From: 2-02-FULL-62-14 sp035632555
GTDB taxonomy: Bacteria > Nitrospirota > Nitrospiria > Nitrospirales > Nitrospiraceae
NCBI GenBank assembly: GCA_035632555.1
Contig: DASQGO010000008.1
Coordinates: forward strand, 1-22,565
Length of the DNA stretch: 22,565 nt
Direction of reading: 5' to 3'
In this document: positions 22,193-22,565 of the stretch, one piece after another
How positions within the stretch are numbered: the first letter of the stretch is position 1
Layout: each line of letters opens with the position of its first letter
Notes under the pieces: model-generated
What the model was told of the DNA's origin: nothing
The model's input: the letters and a program-made list of their open reading frames with translations, nothing else
The model's database searches: none
Translations under genes and position numbers: made by a program

Positions 22193-22366
22193 CAGCGACT
22201 CGCTCGCTTGCTTTAGAGACGGTTAGTTAAAATTTACCGACAGATTGTTTCTATTTTCACCTCCTTATTTACGTCGATTCTCCGACCCGTAATTACGCTA
22301 ATGCTAACGAATCTGATGGAGCACCGCAACAGCGGCAGAATGCGCTGACTGCCCAAACAAAAATTC
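22193..22366. other. AT-rich intergenic leader with an orphan Shine-Dalgarno sequence
   Basis: AT-rich gap between the ettA-like stop and the ATPase leader ORF. On the minus strand AAGGAGGTGA (22266-22257) is a ten-base match to the classical 16S anti-Shine-Dalgarno sequence, yet no ATG, GTG or TTG lies at a usable distance after it. The only nearby start, a GTG within the motif itself, gives an 8-codon frame. It may be the trace of a deleted gene. Weak AT-rich -10-like words occur (for example TAAATT) without a convincing -35. Confidence 0.45.
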
Positions 22367-22565
22367 CTAGCTTCTCGTCAGCTTCCGGTATCGTATCCGG
22401 TGCGGCCGGTCAGCGTCCTTGCCTAGGCGCTTCTTGCGATCGGCTTCGTAGTCGGAATAGTTGCCCTCGTACCAGACCACTTTGCTGTCGCCCTCGAAGG
22501 CCAGGATGTGCGTGGCGACGCGGTCGAGGAACCAGCGGTCGTGGCTGCTTACGACGGCGCAGCCG
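22367..22565 (-). CDS. ettA: ABC-F ATPase, EttA-like (C-terminal end only)
   Basis: Energy-dependent translational throttle type protein that binds the ribosomal E site and gates entry into elongation. Only the last 65 or so residues are in the window; the start is beyond 22565. Seen: the H-switch region SSHDRWFLDRVATHILAFEG of the second ABC domain, then YEGNYSDYEADRKKRLG and the family tail RPHRIRYRKLTRS. This tail (PHRIxYxKL) is the feature separating EttA from other ABC-F members such as Uup, so the assignment is good despite truncation. It runs in the same direction as the GHKL ATPase, with a 262-bp gap between its stop and that gene's start. Confidence 0.9.
   Translation of the reverse strand, partial: GCAVVSSHDRWFLDRVATHILAFEGDSKVVWYEGNYSDYEADRKKRLGKDADRPHRIRYRKLTRS

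Noticed and set aside
22257..22266. Plus-strand TCACCTCCTT as a possible 16S rRNA 3' end
   Set aside because: Only the last ten bases match; none of the preceding conserved 16S 3' sequence is present, so it is kept only as a minus-strand Shine-Dalgarno match.

Overview
The window is a GC-rich bacterial chromosome segment with closely packed genes on both strands, mostly housekeeping and envelope functions. No rRNA, tRNA, CRISPR array, integrase or transposase gene is visible. The gene set (SelO, a PilZ protein with a zinc ribbon, a COG3357-type regulator, many TPR proteins, a DUF5676-like membrane protein) suggests Nitrospira or a close relative in Nitrospirota. That is an inference from gene content, not proof.

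Layout. 1-561 (minus) is the start of the ribosome-assembly GTPase gene engB, diverging from mtgA (618-1439), a peptidoglycan glycosyltransferase. A minus-strand run from 6184 down to 1475 holds murJ (lipid II flippase), ogt (DNA alkyl repair), dtd (D-aminoacyl-tRNA deacylase), a hypothetical gene, an isoaspartyl peptidase/asparaginase and a VOC-fold protein. An internal promoter probably serves the last three. Next come a TPR lipoprotein (minus) and, 24 bp away and divergent, a small winged-helix/Zn-ribbon regulator. A tight minus-strand trio follows: PilZ protein, small membrane protein, MscS channel (9001-7384). Then xth (exonuclease III family), a TPR/Sel1 protein, selO (minus), and a membrane diguanylate cyclase with sensor, HAMP and intact GGEEF domains. 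A lipoprotein with a duplicated coiled-coil module and an SH3-like tail (minus) precedes leuC-leuD and a small membrane protein gene. The right end has an alpha/beta hydrolase, a DUF5676-like protein and a small secreted protein.

The last 2.2 kb differs. A 606-residue GHKL (Hsp90/MutL/MORC-type) ATPase gene (20284-22104, minus) is visibly more AT-rich than everything to its left. It lies between a perfect hairpin (20216-20249) and the 3' end of an ettA-like ABC-F gene (22367-22565). It may be preceded by a 28-codon open frame ending one base before its start. This is the best candidate for acquired, undescribed biology. Its sequence shows an ATPase but no known partner, so a defence role is only a guess.

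Connections. The window encodes both a c-di-GMP producer (13031-14722) and a likely c-di-GMP receptor (PilZ), the latter in one unit with an MscS channel. MtgA and MurJ act at successive steps of peptidoglycan building. LeuC and LeuD form isopropylmalate isomerase.

Non-coding structure includes several -10 elements that sit 6-8 bases before start codons lacking a Shine-Dalgarno sequence (possible leaderless mRNAs), several extended -10 (TGn) promoters, operator-like palindromes over promoters, and two palindromic intergenic elements of about 120 bp (11308-11427 and 19378-19497).
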